From: Acanthochromis polyacanthus
Lineage: Eukaryota > Chordata > Actinopteri > Pomacentridae
Assembly (NCBI RefSeq): GCF_021347895.1
Contig: NC_067117.1
Location: 14,603,858 to 14,667,857 of the forward strand
Length of the DNA stretch: 64,000 bases
Direction: 5' to 3'
Part shown: positions 10,460 to 44,400 of the stretch, piece by piece
Layout: the number at the start of each line of letters is the position of its first letter
How positions within the stretch are numbered: position 1 is the stretch's first letter
The notes under the pieces: model-generated
Database searches by the model: none
The model's input: only the letters and a program-made list of their open reading frames with translations
What the model was told of the DNA's origin: nothing
Position numbers and translations under genes: made by a program

Positions 10460-12473
10460 ACAAAAACTGTAGATATCGGCAATAAGATAAATATGAGGAC
10501 AAGAATTTATACACCTATTTAAAATAGTGTGATTATTTACATCTCTTCAGTTATTTTTGATTTGCTGTAACAGCTCTGATTTTCATGGGGGGGAAAGAAA
10601 ACAGATTTTCTGCAGTTGGCAGCTGAATTTTGTTTTCGATAAAGGATCTAGGATCACAGATATGATGTAAAGCTTTTCTATGTCATAGGCATAAATGATT
10701 ATATTTAGGTAGTCATTTCTGAACGACATAATGGTGGCAGGACCAACCAGCAGACAGGGCACTTGGAGGCCCCACGTGTTAACATGCCATTATGCAACAA
10801 AGTGCAGAACTTATGCCACAGAACAAGACTTGTGAGAATAGATACATTAAGTACTAACTGCCAGCTGGTTTTACTAGAAGACCTTTGTTATTGAGCAGAA
10901 TTAAATTCATTCTATTTTATACTCAAGCCCATCACATTCAAGACACCTGTAATGACTGTGCTTCCTGGGATCATTTTATGTCTATAAAGACTACATTAAG
11001 ATGAAATAAAGGGACTGTTTACTTGTCTTATTACCAGAAACAACTTGGATGTATTTTTCTTTGACAGCAGAGTAGAGTACTAAGATCACTGGAAGGAAAG
11101 CAAGTGGCTCAAAGTGCCTGCATTCAGTGAGAATGCTGTTAAGGTACTGCTGCCCTGCCCCCATCTGATAACACATGGAGATTGTTCCTCATGACTGGGA
11201 GCAAGTTCAAGTTTCATGAATAAAGCACCACTTTTATTCTAGTTTATTTCGCTTCACTCAGTGTGCTTTGAAGATATCAAATAACATAGCCATTTCAATA
11301 CAGAGCTGCATTATAGTACAAGACTAATAAGGACAAGCTATTGCAAGGTGAGCTAGGGGTCCAATCAGGCAGCAATCAAATTATGCTTAAAAGACACATT
11401 AAAATGACCTGGAAGTGTATGACAGACCATAACCCTTAATGTCAAGGCCAAACCATACAGTTCTGTCATGTCTAGATACACCTGAAGCAGGTAGATAATG
11501 TACTCGTGGAGAATTCAAAGTGCCTCCTTTTTTTCAGGTTGCAGGAATTGAAAGGCCGCTTTTGCATTGTGATTACAAAATGAAAAAAAGAAAGAAAATA
11601 AAAATTGTTAGCAGGGTAAGACTCCTCTCATAAGAGAGACACCGGAGCCCATGCTGTGCGTCAAACAAATAACCATGGCCGACCACGAGCGAGGTCGAAA
11701 AAACAGCTCCTGCCACGACTCGCCTCAAGACCGAGCTGTTAAAAACCTTGAAACAAGACATCCCCTCTGTGGTTTAGATCACACTCAGATCCAGCAGGCC
11801 AGGAGCACAGCTGTAACAGCTACTCTGAAGCAGCAGGATCTCCTCCACTTTACACAGGCGGCATAAGGTCACAGGATCCTTTCAACAAGTGCGGCATGTA
11901 TTGTTCCGTGTGCACATCACACTGTTAAAAGTTTGCATTCACCTCAGCACAGCAAGAATATTAGAGATAAATCAGGCACAATGCCAGTGTCCGGCTAACA
12001 TCTTAACAGTTGGTTCATTTTATCATAAATATGTTGGAACGCTTTGGTTGAAATAATATGTGCATTTGGCTTTTTTTTCTTCTTCTTTTTTTTAAAAATA
12101 TTTCTGGCTGTTCTCGTGGGCAACAGAAATATTTGCTAATCTACGCATTTGAGGGCACTTCTAACATTCTGTTCATCCAGTGAGAGGACCTATATCCATT
12201 TATATTCCTCTTAGTTCCAGACTAGTAAACTATGTTCAGAAATCAGTAGGCCACCCGCCGCAGGGAGGAAGTCTCTCAGTTCACTCTTCTGACAAGGCTG
12301 TTGGCTCTAGTTGACAACATACAAGATAGAAATCAAATAAAATACGGGGAAGGTAGGGTTAATAATGTTAAGTCTGTGGAATCCTCTGTCACTAAAGTAG
12401 CTTTGTGTGTGCGTCCGAGTGTCTCTATTTGCCATATGCGTTTTCAGTGTGTGTCCCTTTGCGTCAGGGCTCC
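10460..12473. other. Spacer between gpx1 and usp4 3' ends, including usp4 3' UTR
   Basis: gpx1 (plus) and usp4 (minus) converge here. No exon-like coding sequence was seen. The part next to 12474 is expected to be usp4 3' UTR. Minus-strand AATAAA words (TTTATT on plus) near 11235 and 11243 would end a UTR of about 1.2 kb. That end point is an inference from signals only. Confidence 0.5.
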
Positions 12474-23420
<10,947 letters not shown>

Positions 23421-25038
23421 GCAGCCTGTGTGCCGGTATCGTGAACGCGCTGGAAGAGACGCACTCGGGCGAGCAGCTCATTGGAAACCTTCTTCTTCCT
23501 CTACGGTCGCTGCACAGCAGAGGGGAGCTGCTGTTGCACTCCAGTGTTCAGTCCACAACACTACCAAACTACTGGGCCAACTGCGTTTATGAGCAGCAGT
23601 GTCCAGGGGCCTGCTTCAGAACACAAGTTTAACAAACTCTCAGCCCTGAACTCAGACTGGCACAGATTTAATAACTGCACAACGGCTGACGGTTCAATTG
23701 ATGTTCTCACTGTGAGTACATCAATGGATACTACGATTCACCATGGCAACGGAAAATGAAGAGATATGGTGCAGGTAGAAATAATAGTTTGACAATGCAC
23801 ATTTATCCTTAAATAAACACAGCAGCAGTAGCGAAAGAGCCTGAGTAAAACTACAGTTTATTTAGTGTCCTTGACTTAAAAAAAAAACCTTAATTGACTT
23901 ATCTGAATGTTTGTCATACATGTAAATATACAATATTTGATGTATCTACATATGATTATTCAGCTGTAACCTGACAGGGAGAAAACACAGGTGGCAACAA
24001 CTGAAAACGAAAATCCATTTCTTTCTAGGCTTATATCATTTGAAACATCTCTGTTTTGGCAATTTCACAGTTGGAAGAAATGGCTTGTTTAAACCTGAAC
24101 CTCAATTTTTAATGGCTGGTGCATTTTTAAAAATCTTGCTCAACAGCATTTAAGAACTATATTGTAATTTACGGTAAATTCAAACAGCGACTAAAATTAG
24201 GTAAAACAAGTTAAGACTGCAAGACTATATGAAAAAATGTAATTGTAAGCTACATTCCTTCTAAAATCTCAGTTCTTAAACTTCACTACCTTCATCGTCA
24301 CTTAATTAAATGCAGTAAATGTTTAACTCCTGGAGAATTATTAGATTGACAAATTTGTAATAAATGCTAAATGAAACTTCAATTTTACAAATTGATTGCC
24401 TATAAGCCGACTAGAATATTAATCAAGTTGCTTCTTTGTATGTTAATTTTTTAATGTGTTTTTCTACACTGCAACAAATAAAAACAAACTTTTAGTCAAA
24501 CAGACTTTATACTGTACAAAACACAAGGGAGTTATATTACAAAATAAATTGTCTACATAATTGATCAACACAATATTTCAATCACAAAAGCATGTCCTCT
24601 TGCTGAAAACAAACCATACTTGGGCCTGCTTCTGCCTTTAGACAGCTGACACAAAACAGCTGATCTGTCTAGGATTTATTACCTAATAGTATTTTGATGG
24701 AATGCAGTTGCAAGCCAATAAGAACGCATGTCAATGAGCAAAAAGTCACTTAATTTCTCCCAAATATCTCCTTGTCTCACAGATGACACAACAAAGCAAT
24801 GTTTTCTAATATGCACGAGACAGCAGCAGAACCAGTGTAGTTTAAGTTATCTCAGATTATTTATGAACAGGAATGGAAACGTAAACACAAGTGAAAAGAC
24901 AATGACCACAAATTAGTTAATGTAAACTTTGCATAACATGAAGGGATTTGTTCCACTTGTGCGGTTTTACACAAAAAAACAAATCCCTGCAATTATCAAA
25001 CTTTAAACTGAAGGCTCCGAGTAGACGTGATTAGGCCA
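23421..25038. other. usp4 upstream region and emc3 3' UTR
   Basis: Both genes are transcribed leftward, so this 1.6 kb holds the usp4 promoter (moderately CpG-rich, 23421-23600) and, to the right, the AT-rich 3' UTR of emc3. Minus-strand AATAAA words (TTTATT on plus) at 24675-24680 and near 23855 are candidate emc3 polyadenylation signals. No other gene was seen. Confidence 0.5.
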
Positions 25039-27843
<2,805 letters not shown>

Positions 27844-27879
27844 TTATAACAGGTAAGTAAATTTGTAAGAAGCTGTATG

Positions 27880-28430
27880 TCAAGCTAGCACTGACGGTGC
27901 AGAGGGATGGGCTGACAGCCGATGTAGCTAGCTAGCAAGCGTCATTTATTCTAACGATGGATATTAAGCTAACTAACTCCCCTTGAATAAAACATCATCT
28001 AAACTCGACTTCACAATGTGGAAATTATCTGTTAAAGGAACTATCAAGTATGCATGTAAGTTCAACGGTGGGTAATAAAAGCTGACGCTAATGCTGCGCT
28101 AACGTTAGCCAGCTGGCTACCTTCTTCCTGATGTCCGGGTCACAGTAGGAGCGAGAAGCGAGCCGAGTTAGCGCAGCGACCAGCAGCTGCAGTGTTTCCT
28201 CCCGCTGCCAGAGCCACGACTCCTCCGCCGTACGAGGTAGTTTCAGTCAAGGTAGCAATCTCTAACAGCCCGCATTCACCGCCACGGTCATCGCGCTGTG
28301 GGCTAAAGGGATGAGAGCAGATTTCTGCTTCTGTAGCTCATCCGCATCTCACTCACCGGGACTGTAGCGCCACCCCGCGGTGATGGAGGAGGTGCCCGCA
28401 GCAGCGTGTGGTGTTCTCGGCCAGTGTTGT
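27880..28430 (-). promoter_or_regulatory. emc3 CpG-rich promoter region
   Basis: The CpG-rich stretch at about 28120-28430 precedes the emc3 start codon by roughly 400-700 bp. It is the natural place for the minus-strand transcription start. GCTAGC/GCTAACG words cluster beside it (near 27883, 27926, 27967 and 28081-28125), as at the other housekeeping promoters here. The exact start site and any leader exon are not resolved. Confidence 0.5.
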
Positions 28431-28634
28431 CCTGAGAGCTCGGTGTTAGACTCTGTGCTCCATGGTACTTGCGGTTGGCTTGAAGTCCTTTTTTATCAAT
28501 AATAAATTCAAGGAGGGTCAAGAAATCGTTCAAAAAATAAAGGAAAAACATGTGCCGAATGTTTTGAGGTCTGATAAACTACAATTAATGACAGATTTAG
28601 TTTATTCAGTCCAACTTTTTAAATTGTATTACTC

Positions 28635-28850
28635 TGCCAAGGAAAGCTGTGGAGTTAAGTTTGTCCTTCTGTCTGTGCGCAACATTACTCAAAAACGGAA
28701 TAACTGATTTGGATGAAATTTTCACGGAAAGTCAGAAATGGCACAAGGATCACCTGACTAGATTTTGTCAGTGATGCGGCTTATAGTCTGGATCCACAGG
28801 ACGATCACATGACTGCAATCCTACTAAAAATCCACCACTGGGGACTTTTA
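28635..28850 (+). repeat. Dispersed teleost repeat
   Basis: The order CTCTGCCAAGGAAAGCTGTGG, GTGCGCAACATTACTCAAAA, GGATGAAATTTTCACGGAAA, GTCAGAAATGGCACAAGGA and GCGGCTTATAGTCTGGATCC corresponds to an interspersed sequence found in many copies in fish genomes. It carries no open frame. The classification is from memory. Confidence 0.55.
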
Positions 28851-29254
28851 TCAGGACTTATCTGTTGGAAATCATGCAATGACTGAGCAGCTTCGTGTTT
28901 TCTATTTTATGTTCTTAAATTTGAAAGGCTTACTGGTGCCCTGAATGTTTGTCTCAGTGTCAATCCTGTTATTTCTGTAAGTACTTATGTATATTTTGGT
29001 TTATTTAATTTTTTTGTACTACATTGCTTAAATATTTAAACTGTCTTTGAGTATAATATTATTTAAATTAAAGTATTGTCTTATTTCATACTATATAGTG
29101 TGCACATTCCTGCTCACTGTAAAAATTGTATTACCTTTTATTACTTCTAATCTGTTGGAGTTGCTAAACTTACTATGTATTTACTTGCAGCATTTGCTTT
29201 TTAACTTTTTTTTATCTTTAGCAAATTTCTGCTTGTCATTATTACAGTTGTACA

Positions 29255-29325
29255 CTAAGACATTGCGTTGAATTCCTTATATGTCAAAAATTATTTGCTG
29301 ATATAATAGATTCTGATTCTGATTC
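29255..29325 (+). repeat. LINE/SINE 3' tail with TTCTGA microsatellite
   Basis: GAATTCCTTATATGTC followed by GATTCTGATTCTGATTC resembles the 3' terminus and short terminal repeat of L2/Rex-type retroelements. It is the mirror orientation of the tail at 7765-8050. It is probably the end of a decayed element extending upstream, though the 5' limit is not visible. Confidence 0.45.
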
Positions 29326-29669
29326 ATACCCCAAAAACATTGTCACAATTATTACATTGTTGTATATACTTTATTGATCTGGTACTGGGAAAGTCTGTTA
29401 GGTTATATCCCAGCTTGTTAGTAAGCTGGGTACAGAGCACAGGGTCAGTCATACTAAGCCGCCTCTGAAGCAAATACGGTTAAGGGTCTTGTTCAAGGGA
29501 TTATTAAGAATGAGAATTAAGGTTAGTAGATGGTTTAATGCAAATCTGGAATACAGTAGATCTGCAAGATTAATGTCATATAGAGACATGTCATCTATTT
29601 TTAATTTATATTAGGATTGTTGAGATCTTGGGGAATTTGACACATATGGCCAAATTTCAGACTGATAAT

Positions 29670-29815
29670 ACAAATCCAAACCTCCATCCATCCATCCATC
29701 CATTATCTATACACCGCTTAATCCTCTTTAAGGTCACAGGGGGCTCAAGTCAATCCCAGTTGACTTAGGGTGAAGGCAGGGGACACCTGGACAGGTCGCC
29801 AGTCTATACAAATGC
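29670..29815 (+). repeat. Dispersed teleost repeat, 5' half, with (TCCA)n
   Basis: A (TCCA)n run precedes TTATCTATACACCGCTTAAT, AGGTCACAGGGGGCTC, AATCCCAGTTGACTTAGGG and GGACAGGTCGCCAGTCTA. This is the 5' half of the same interspersed family whose 3' half is at 7205-7410. Truncated; no coding content. Confidence 0.65.
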
Positions 29816-29819
29816 AAAC

Positions 29820-31560
29820 ATGTCATATTCTATTTCATTTCACAACTACACTATAATTTAAAATAAAATTAATATAGTAACTGAAATGCAGTTGAAACAG
29901 CTTGAAAATATTACATCATAAATCTTTGTCATTTCAGCCCCACTATAGTCATAACACTGGATTTTTAGTCAGACTTTAAGGGAGTTACATCACAAAACAT
30001 ACAGAAAAGCTGGTCTGCTAATGAATACTAAATATGCTCTGACTTAAAAGGATTCTGACCCTGATTTCTGGTGGACTCATCTCATTATTGTACAGTGAGG
30101 GAGACAATGTGCAGAAAAATACACACAAAGACATCAAAGTTAAAGCCTGATAAGAAAATATGAACGTGTAGGCTAGGTGTTACATACAGTGTTAAAGGTG
30201 GAAAATTTGTTATAATTATTTTTACTATACTATAACAGTCCTAAAGACATAGAAACAATAAAACAACACATGTGGTGCAATTTAGTAAACAAAACATGTT
30301 AAACAAACCCAATAATGTCTCATATTTTAAGTTCCTCAAAGTGTCTAATGTTTGATTTTATAGTATCTGTATGTATGGCTCTCACCACGATGTGTAGAGT
30401 ATGATTATTCAGGATTGAAGACACATTTACCCCGACATGGCCATCACAGCATTCTTCCATTCCAGTTAGTTCATGCTTATTGGAACCATCATTTGTTTTT
30501 AAAGAGAACAATGACCCAGAACTACCTCAGGGTTCTGTAGTTCTTTTTCTTTTGTTTCCAAGCCTGCGAGAAAACTGTTCCTGGTGAGTGCTGGATTATG
30601 CTAGATGCTTTACACCATTCGAAGAGTGTGAAAAGTTGCTAACAAACCAAAATGTGTCTACCTTGAACATACCTTTAAAAATTAAATAATAATAACAATT
30701 TAAAATTAAAATGGTGTATTTAACTTTTTTATTGGTTAGCTACATAATTCCATCAATCTATAAGCTATAGCTGCTTAACCTTGTGGAAGCAGAGGGTGCT
30801 GGACCCTGCTCCAAATTTACAATTTTCAGTATTGCGAATTGCATTTCATGTGAATGACTGTAAATATTAGAAAATCATTGGGCAAAGTTTTAAGAAAATA
30901 TGCACAAAATGTACATGCATATTTACAAGGCAACAAATAGGGCAAAGTTGTATGACATTGCAGAGTCTTGAAAGAAACACTGGATGGATGATGTAGTAAG
31001 CTATATGTTCCCTGAAGTGATATGTATATGAATATGATATATACAAGAAGTGTGCTTAACTGAATAAATTTGAGGCCAACTAAATCCTAAGAGTCTACAA
31101 CTTCATCGTTATTAAACCAGATATAAAATCATGAAAAGGGGCGTCATCCCACCGAGGGAGACTCTTACCTTATGAGTCATTTAGAGCAATACAATCTTGC
31201 TACTTATATATTTAAAATGTTTTAAAGCAGTTTGGTTAATGTCAATTCACGTAGAACAAAATTATAACTCCACTACAATTTTATCATCACTGATATTTAC
31301 ATTTTTGACCTGTCAAATCACTGATCACCAGGGATGCTGAGCCTAAAGTAATGAGGAGTTCATCAGGGGGGTGTTTTTCCTCAGAAATTCTACTTCCCCT
31401 AACATCTTATTTACCCATCTTACAATAACAAATGTATATATTGCCCCACAATTTTATATGAATTTTGCAAGTAAAGTCGGACAAGAAAAAAGGTATGCTG
31501 TGGTCAAGTGAGGATATATGACGTTATATTACATTCTTATTTGTTTGCTCAGTGTGCTGA
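29820..31560. other. emc3-rbm5 divergent intergenic spacer
   Basis: AT-rich sequence between the two divergently transcribed genes. Only short chance frames are present. I see no exon, RNA gene or recognisable mobile element in this part. Confidence 0.5.
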
Positions 31561-31593
31561 GTATTTAGTCGTTTTCCATATTGAGCCTCCACG

Positions 31594-31665
31594 ATCAGTA
31601 GGTGGCGGTAATGAGCACTTATCCTGTTTGCAAACGGTGCTTTAAAAAAGAAGAAAAAAACGCTG
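31594..31665 (+). promoter_or_regulatory. CTCF-like motif in a dispersed repeat beside the rbm5 start
   Basis: TCAGTAGGTGGCGG at 31595-31608 fits 13 of 14 positions of the CTCF core consensus CCASYAGRKGGCRS. It belongs to a short repeat (CAGTAGGTGGCGGTAATG, a pseudo-palindromic GTTTGCAAACGG, then an AAGAAGAAA tail) often seen in fish DNA. It lies about 70-150 bp before the likely rbm5 first exon. Binding is inferred from the motif only. Confidence 0.5.
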
Positions 31666-31970
31666 CTCACAGGTCACCTGAAGAACTGAAATAACTTCTA
31701 CAAAGCTTCTGTTATTATCAGGTCGTCATTGCGTTTAGCGAGCCGCATTGTTAAAGGGGTAAGGAGCATTGGCGAATGCGGGTTTGCGTTAGTTTTTTCG
31801 GCTAGTTTCTGCTAATTTAGTCGACGTAACGCTAGCTTATTCCTAGCTAACCGTTGCTCACTGTTGACTAAGGATCGCTGGTTTATGCAGGGCTGTCGAT
31901 AAAAAAAAACAACAAACAGCAACATCTGAACGTTGTAGAGCAGCTATTTCTAGCTAAAGTTATTATCCAT
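31660..31970 (+). promoter_or_regulatory. rbm5 promoter, non-coding exon 1 and motif cluster
   Basis: A GTAAGG donor at 31759 fits an untranslated first exon ending at 31758, to be joined to the exon at 32338 that carries the ATG. GCTAGC/GCTAACG-type words follow in the first intron (GGCTAGTTTCTGCTAATTTA near 31800, CGCTAGC near 31831, CTAGCTAACCG near 31845, CTAGCTAAAG near 31952). The transcription start itself is not resolved. Confidence 0.5.
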
Positions 31971-32364
31971 CTGAACTGTATTACGTGTTCTGCTCTTCGT
32001 TTAAGTACGGCGTGACTTATCTTTCGCTTAGATCCATCTTTAACCTCAATGCCACTTATGTTATGCATTGACACCCTAGTTTCATTCCTGTTGTGTTTTG
32101 TGTTTCGTTTTTCATTATTTTAGAATGCCTTTGTTCAGATTTGTCTCTTTACTGTGGCTAATGTGTTGCTATATATTAACTCTATGTCTTGCTTTAAAAA
32201 TTGCTTTATATATAAATTTGACTTGACTTATGTTTGCTACATAAAGTGAAAAAGTATCCTCAGATTTAGAGGTTGTGTTGTTCTGACTGATGCCATTTTT
32301 AACAATGATTCCTGTTTTTTTCTTAATATTTCCACAGAATTTCTTCTTAATCCTACATTAAACC

Positions 32365-40461
<8,097 letters not shown>

Positions 40462-40845
40462 ACTGGAGAGAAGAACGATCACTCTGGACTGTGAAATTTA
40501 AATTTTGTGGCCAAAACATCTTGCTGTTACAGAAAAGTAGATATATCCCTTTGTACAAACTGATCATGTATATAAGATATAGTTGTTGATTTTTTTTTTA
40601 GTTTATCTTGATATTTTGTCATCCAAAATATGTTTTAAAGGCGATGAACACACACATTTTGTATAGTGTTGCTATATTAAGTTGCTGAGGACATGTTTCT
40701 GTGAGAATCAATGTGGTGATTAAACCTGTCATTCGTGCTCACAGACACTTGTCTGAAAGATGATTTTTTTTTTTTTTTCCAAGTGTAAATTTCTGTTACT
40801 CTGAATTCTAAAATAAAATAAAATTACTAACGGATGCAAAGTTGT
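40462..40845 (+). terminator. rbm5 3' UTR and polyadenylation signal
   Basis: After the TGA at 40459-40461 the sequence is AT-rich and ends in overlapping AATAAA words at 40812-40822, followed by a TG-rich tract. A T15 run lies at 40764-40778. No other coding sequence is present in the UTR. Confidence 0.7.
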
Positions 40846-41044
40846 GTGCTGATGTGACTGGTTCGGCATTCAGTCAGCCATCTTGTTACTGTCGTTTCTC
40901 TGATTTGTTGTGAAGATCAGACTCCACTTTTTTATTCAGTAAGCAGCAGCAGTTTCAGGAATCACAGAGGCTCTGTCACAGTTCCTGTGCTGTACACAAT
41001 AAATTACTAAGTGGTGCTAATGATCTCTGAGATCAATATTTACA

Positions 41045-41465
41045 GGGCTAATGGCTCCAAGATTTGAGGAGCAGGTTGTCAGTCTCCAGAGTTACTTGAC
41101 AGTGGCTGGTTATTGTCAGATTTATCTCCTATGGACCGTAGCCTCCTGCCTGAGGGAAGTGGCTCGAAAAGTTTGTGTCCAGGGTGAGAAGGGTCGGCTG
41201 TGATCCGGCCTTCATGCCCTTGAGTCTTGGAGACATACAGGTCCTGGAGAGATGGGAGGCTGCAGCCGATCATCTTCTCAGCAGAGCTACAATGCTCTGA
41301 AGTCTGTCTGTCCCTGGCAGGGGCCCCAGTGACCACACGGTGATGGACGAGATGAGGATGGACTTCATGATGGCGGTGTAGAACTTTGTATCGGGCTGGG
41401 GCTTTCCTGAAGTCCATCCTCATCTTCACTGTCTTCACAGCATTGAGCTCCAGGTGGTACATATT
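41045..41465 (-). mobile_element. LINE reverse-transcriptase remnant with internal deletion
   Basis: The minus-strand frame (41462 to 41079) carries two separate pieces of the C-terminal half of a fish L2/CR1-type LINE polymerase. The first is YHLELNAVKTVKMRMDFRKAP. The second is AEKMIGCSLPSLQDLYVSK with DPSHPGHKLFEPLPSGRR. In the family a long segment lies between them; here they are joined by a short linker, so the copy is internally deleted. It ends about 200 bp downstream of the rbm5 poly(A) signal. Family recognised from memory. Confidence 0.75.
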
Positions 41466-41469
41466 GATT

Positions 41470-44400
41470 TAACGACCGAGTATGTACAATAATATAATTT
41501 AAGTTATTCTATATTGTGTAATTTATTATCTGAATTTAGCTTAAAATATCTTTAGTCAAATAATGTGAGTTTGTGTCATAACGTGAAAGTGTTGTGAATG
41601 TCAGGATGCTATTGTACTTGTCTTTGAGGCAGGGAAGGGATTTTTTAAATTTTTTTAAATCAAAAAAACTCTTTCCAAGTTGTTGGCATTCAGGATTTGA
41701 GTTCTGATAGATCAAGTGTAATTGAGAGGAACAGGGTGAAACATCCATAGAATAGCATACACTCTCAGTCGCAGCTGGTGGACATGCGTGGATTCGCCGA
41801 CCAGCAAGGGCGCGAGCACCCGTCCAACGCTGCTTGCAGCTTTAATTTTTTTTTTTCTTGAAATCCCTCTCAGTATCCTTTGGACCGAATGACTACAGTT
41901 TTGTTGAACTGTATGTGCTCTAAATCCAGTGCTCAGCCACTATTTTATATAGTAGATTGATTGATGTAGTGACCTGATCTTCCTGATCCTGGAACTGGCT
42001 GCTCTTTGTGCTGGTTTCTGTCATCACATCTGTAATCTTTACTCTCTGAGTGACGCTCAGGGTAAATATCTCATTTCAGTTTGAATAACTGTGGATTCTA
42101 AGTTGTATAAATCCTTGTTGCCTGGTGACCTGTACTGCAGTCGCATTCAGGGATGTCACAAAAGAGCAGTCGATAAGGCGGCACCTTAGAGGAAAATATG
42201 CAGCAAATCAACACTTTCAAACACCACCAAGCATCTTGTCTCTTATTATATTGGATTTTTTTTGGCAGCCTGCATGTCATCTTTCCTGGAGGCATAATGT
42301 GTGGCATATTTCTCCTGCTCTTGCTTTAGATGTTAGTGCTTTGAAGGTGCCTCACAGATTCTTGCGATGTTTGTCTCATTCCATCTCTTGGCTCTTTCGT
42401 GGAGAAACAAAGAAAATTTAAAGGCAGGTTGCAAAAATATAGAAACTTCTGCCACTCTTAACAGGTGCTTTATTCTTCTTTTGCTCTCTAATGACTATTC
42501 AAAGCGGAGGATGGAGTTGGTGTGAAATTGTTGCTGCTTCTCTGTGGCTGTCTGCTTTTTTTTTTAATGTGTTACGCAGATGAATGTGTTGTCGAACATA
42601 TTTCAAGTGTGAAGATTCACTCTCATCCTCATCACTAGGGGGCACTGACAGTTTTTAATTCCTTCAACAAGTCATTATTTAACATAATTAAATGATTAAA
42701 CCTCTCACAAAAGCAACTAAAATGATCCTACAACAAATGAAACCGAATGAAAATGTTTCATTTCCAAAAGTTCCGCTTTTACAAAGTGCTTTGATCATTT
42801 TGGATGTGCTCTCATGCTTATCAATTGGCCGCCTTTTATGCAAAACTGCTTGTCGGATTAAATCCTCTCTCTGTTTCGCTATGTTTGTAGTTTTATATCA
42901 GTTTACATCAGCAGCCTCCCACACTGTCTGTCACAGAGTCAAGCTGGGCACAGGGTGGGTGGGGTGGGGAGGATTATGATCACCGGTGTTGGGTCATCAT
43001 GCAGTGGAAGTAAATCTGAATCATTAGCTTTTTCTAGAAGACACCCCCACTGCCGCTCCTGTCAGGATTCCATGTGTCGTACCATGTGGTGTGAAGAAGA
43101 TGGAAGCCAAATCTTCCCCAGGTCTCCTGTTGACTACCAGCCAAACAGTGCAGATTAACTAACCCTGTAGTAGCAGAATGACAGCTTTGATCTCCTTGTT
43201 GATTAATACTGCAGCACAGAATGAACTGTGCTCACGGTCTCACAGGGACATTTGTGAATGCCTACTCAGTTTTCAGCGTGGCTCCGGCTCAGCTTACCAG
43301 AATCTGTGTCAGTTGACTAAGCCGTTTTGCATAACGCAGTCAGTGGCCACATTTGTGCTCAATAAAATGGTGAGAGGACGAGACTGACATTTATATACAT
43401 GTCACAAAACTATAGAGAGTGGGAGCATGGATAAGGCTCCATTCATGCACGGTGTTTATTTTGCAGAACCAGCCAGATGTTCAGAGATCTCTGAGGTTCC
43501 TTAAGCTTATGCACATTTCTCGATTTTATCAGGTCTGGATGCAGAGTTCTAAATTTTAGGTTGAGTAGTCCTTGTGTCTTTGCTTTAGGCCTGTTGTTCT
43601 GTGCCATTTTGGAGCAGGTCAGATGACCCAGATAATAGCTTTTACCTTAGAGCAGAGTAGCATTGACTTTCCTTTTACATTTCACCTTTATAACCGGCTG
43701 CAGTGACAGGATAGCTTTCTCTCAATGATACTCAGTTGTGCTGTCACAAAGACCCACATAATATTTCATCTCGTTCCTTATCACGTCCTATTGCACCCTC
43801 TAAAAAATATCACACAATAAAATCAAATGTTTTTGTGTCAATAAATTTGTTTAAGTTGGACTGTATTAGACGGCATCAAGTCATAGATTGTCATTAGTAT
43901 TAATAAGTGAAGCTTATAGATCACAATAGAGAATCCAGTTAGCTGGGAATTGAAGCAGCTGCGTTTTAAAAATACTGCTGAACTGTTTAAATTCAAACTG
44001 CTTTTACAGTTTTGTTGTATTAGAAAGCTGTAGTGGCTTTGCTGCACCAGAGACGTGTCTGGATTTAAAGATAACAGTAATGTGAGCTGGCAGAGATGCG
44101 TGCACACTGACACGCACTCACACACACTCCGAGTCCAGTGTTTCCATCACTTCAGAATACATTACACTGATCTGCATTTCTTTCCTGGTGACTTACCCTC
44201 TTCCTTAACTATGACAGGCAAAATCATAACTTTAACCTAAATTTAATCTTAAAGTAGATAACTTAAATTTAATGATTTACATGAAGAGCACTTTATTTTT
44301 GTCCCCAAAAGTGAGATAGATCCTCAAAACATAAGTACTGCAAGTCCACACAAACACAATTACTTATCTAATGCACATTCAAACGTCCATAAAAATACTG

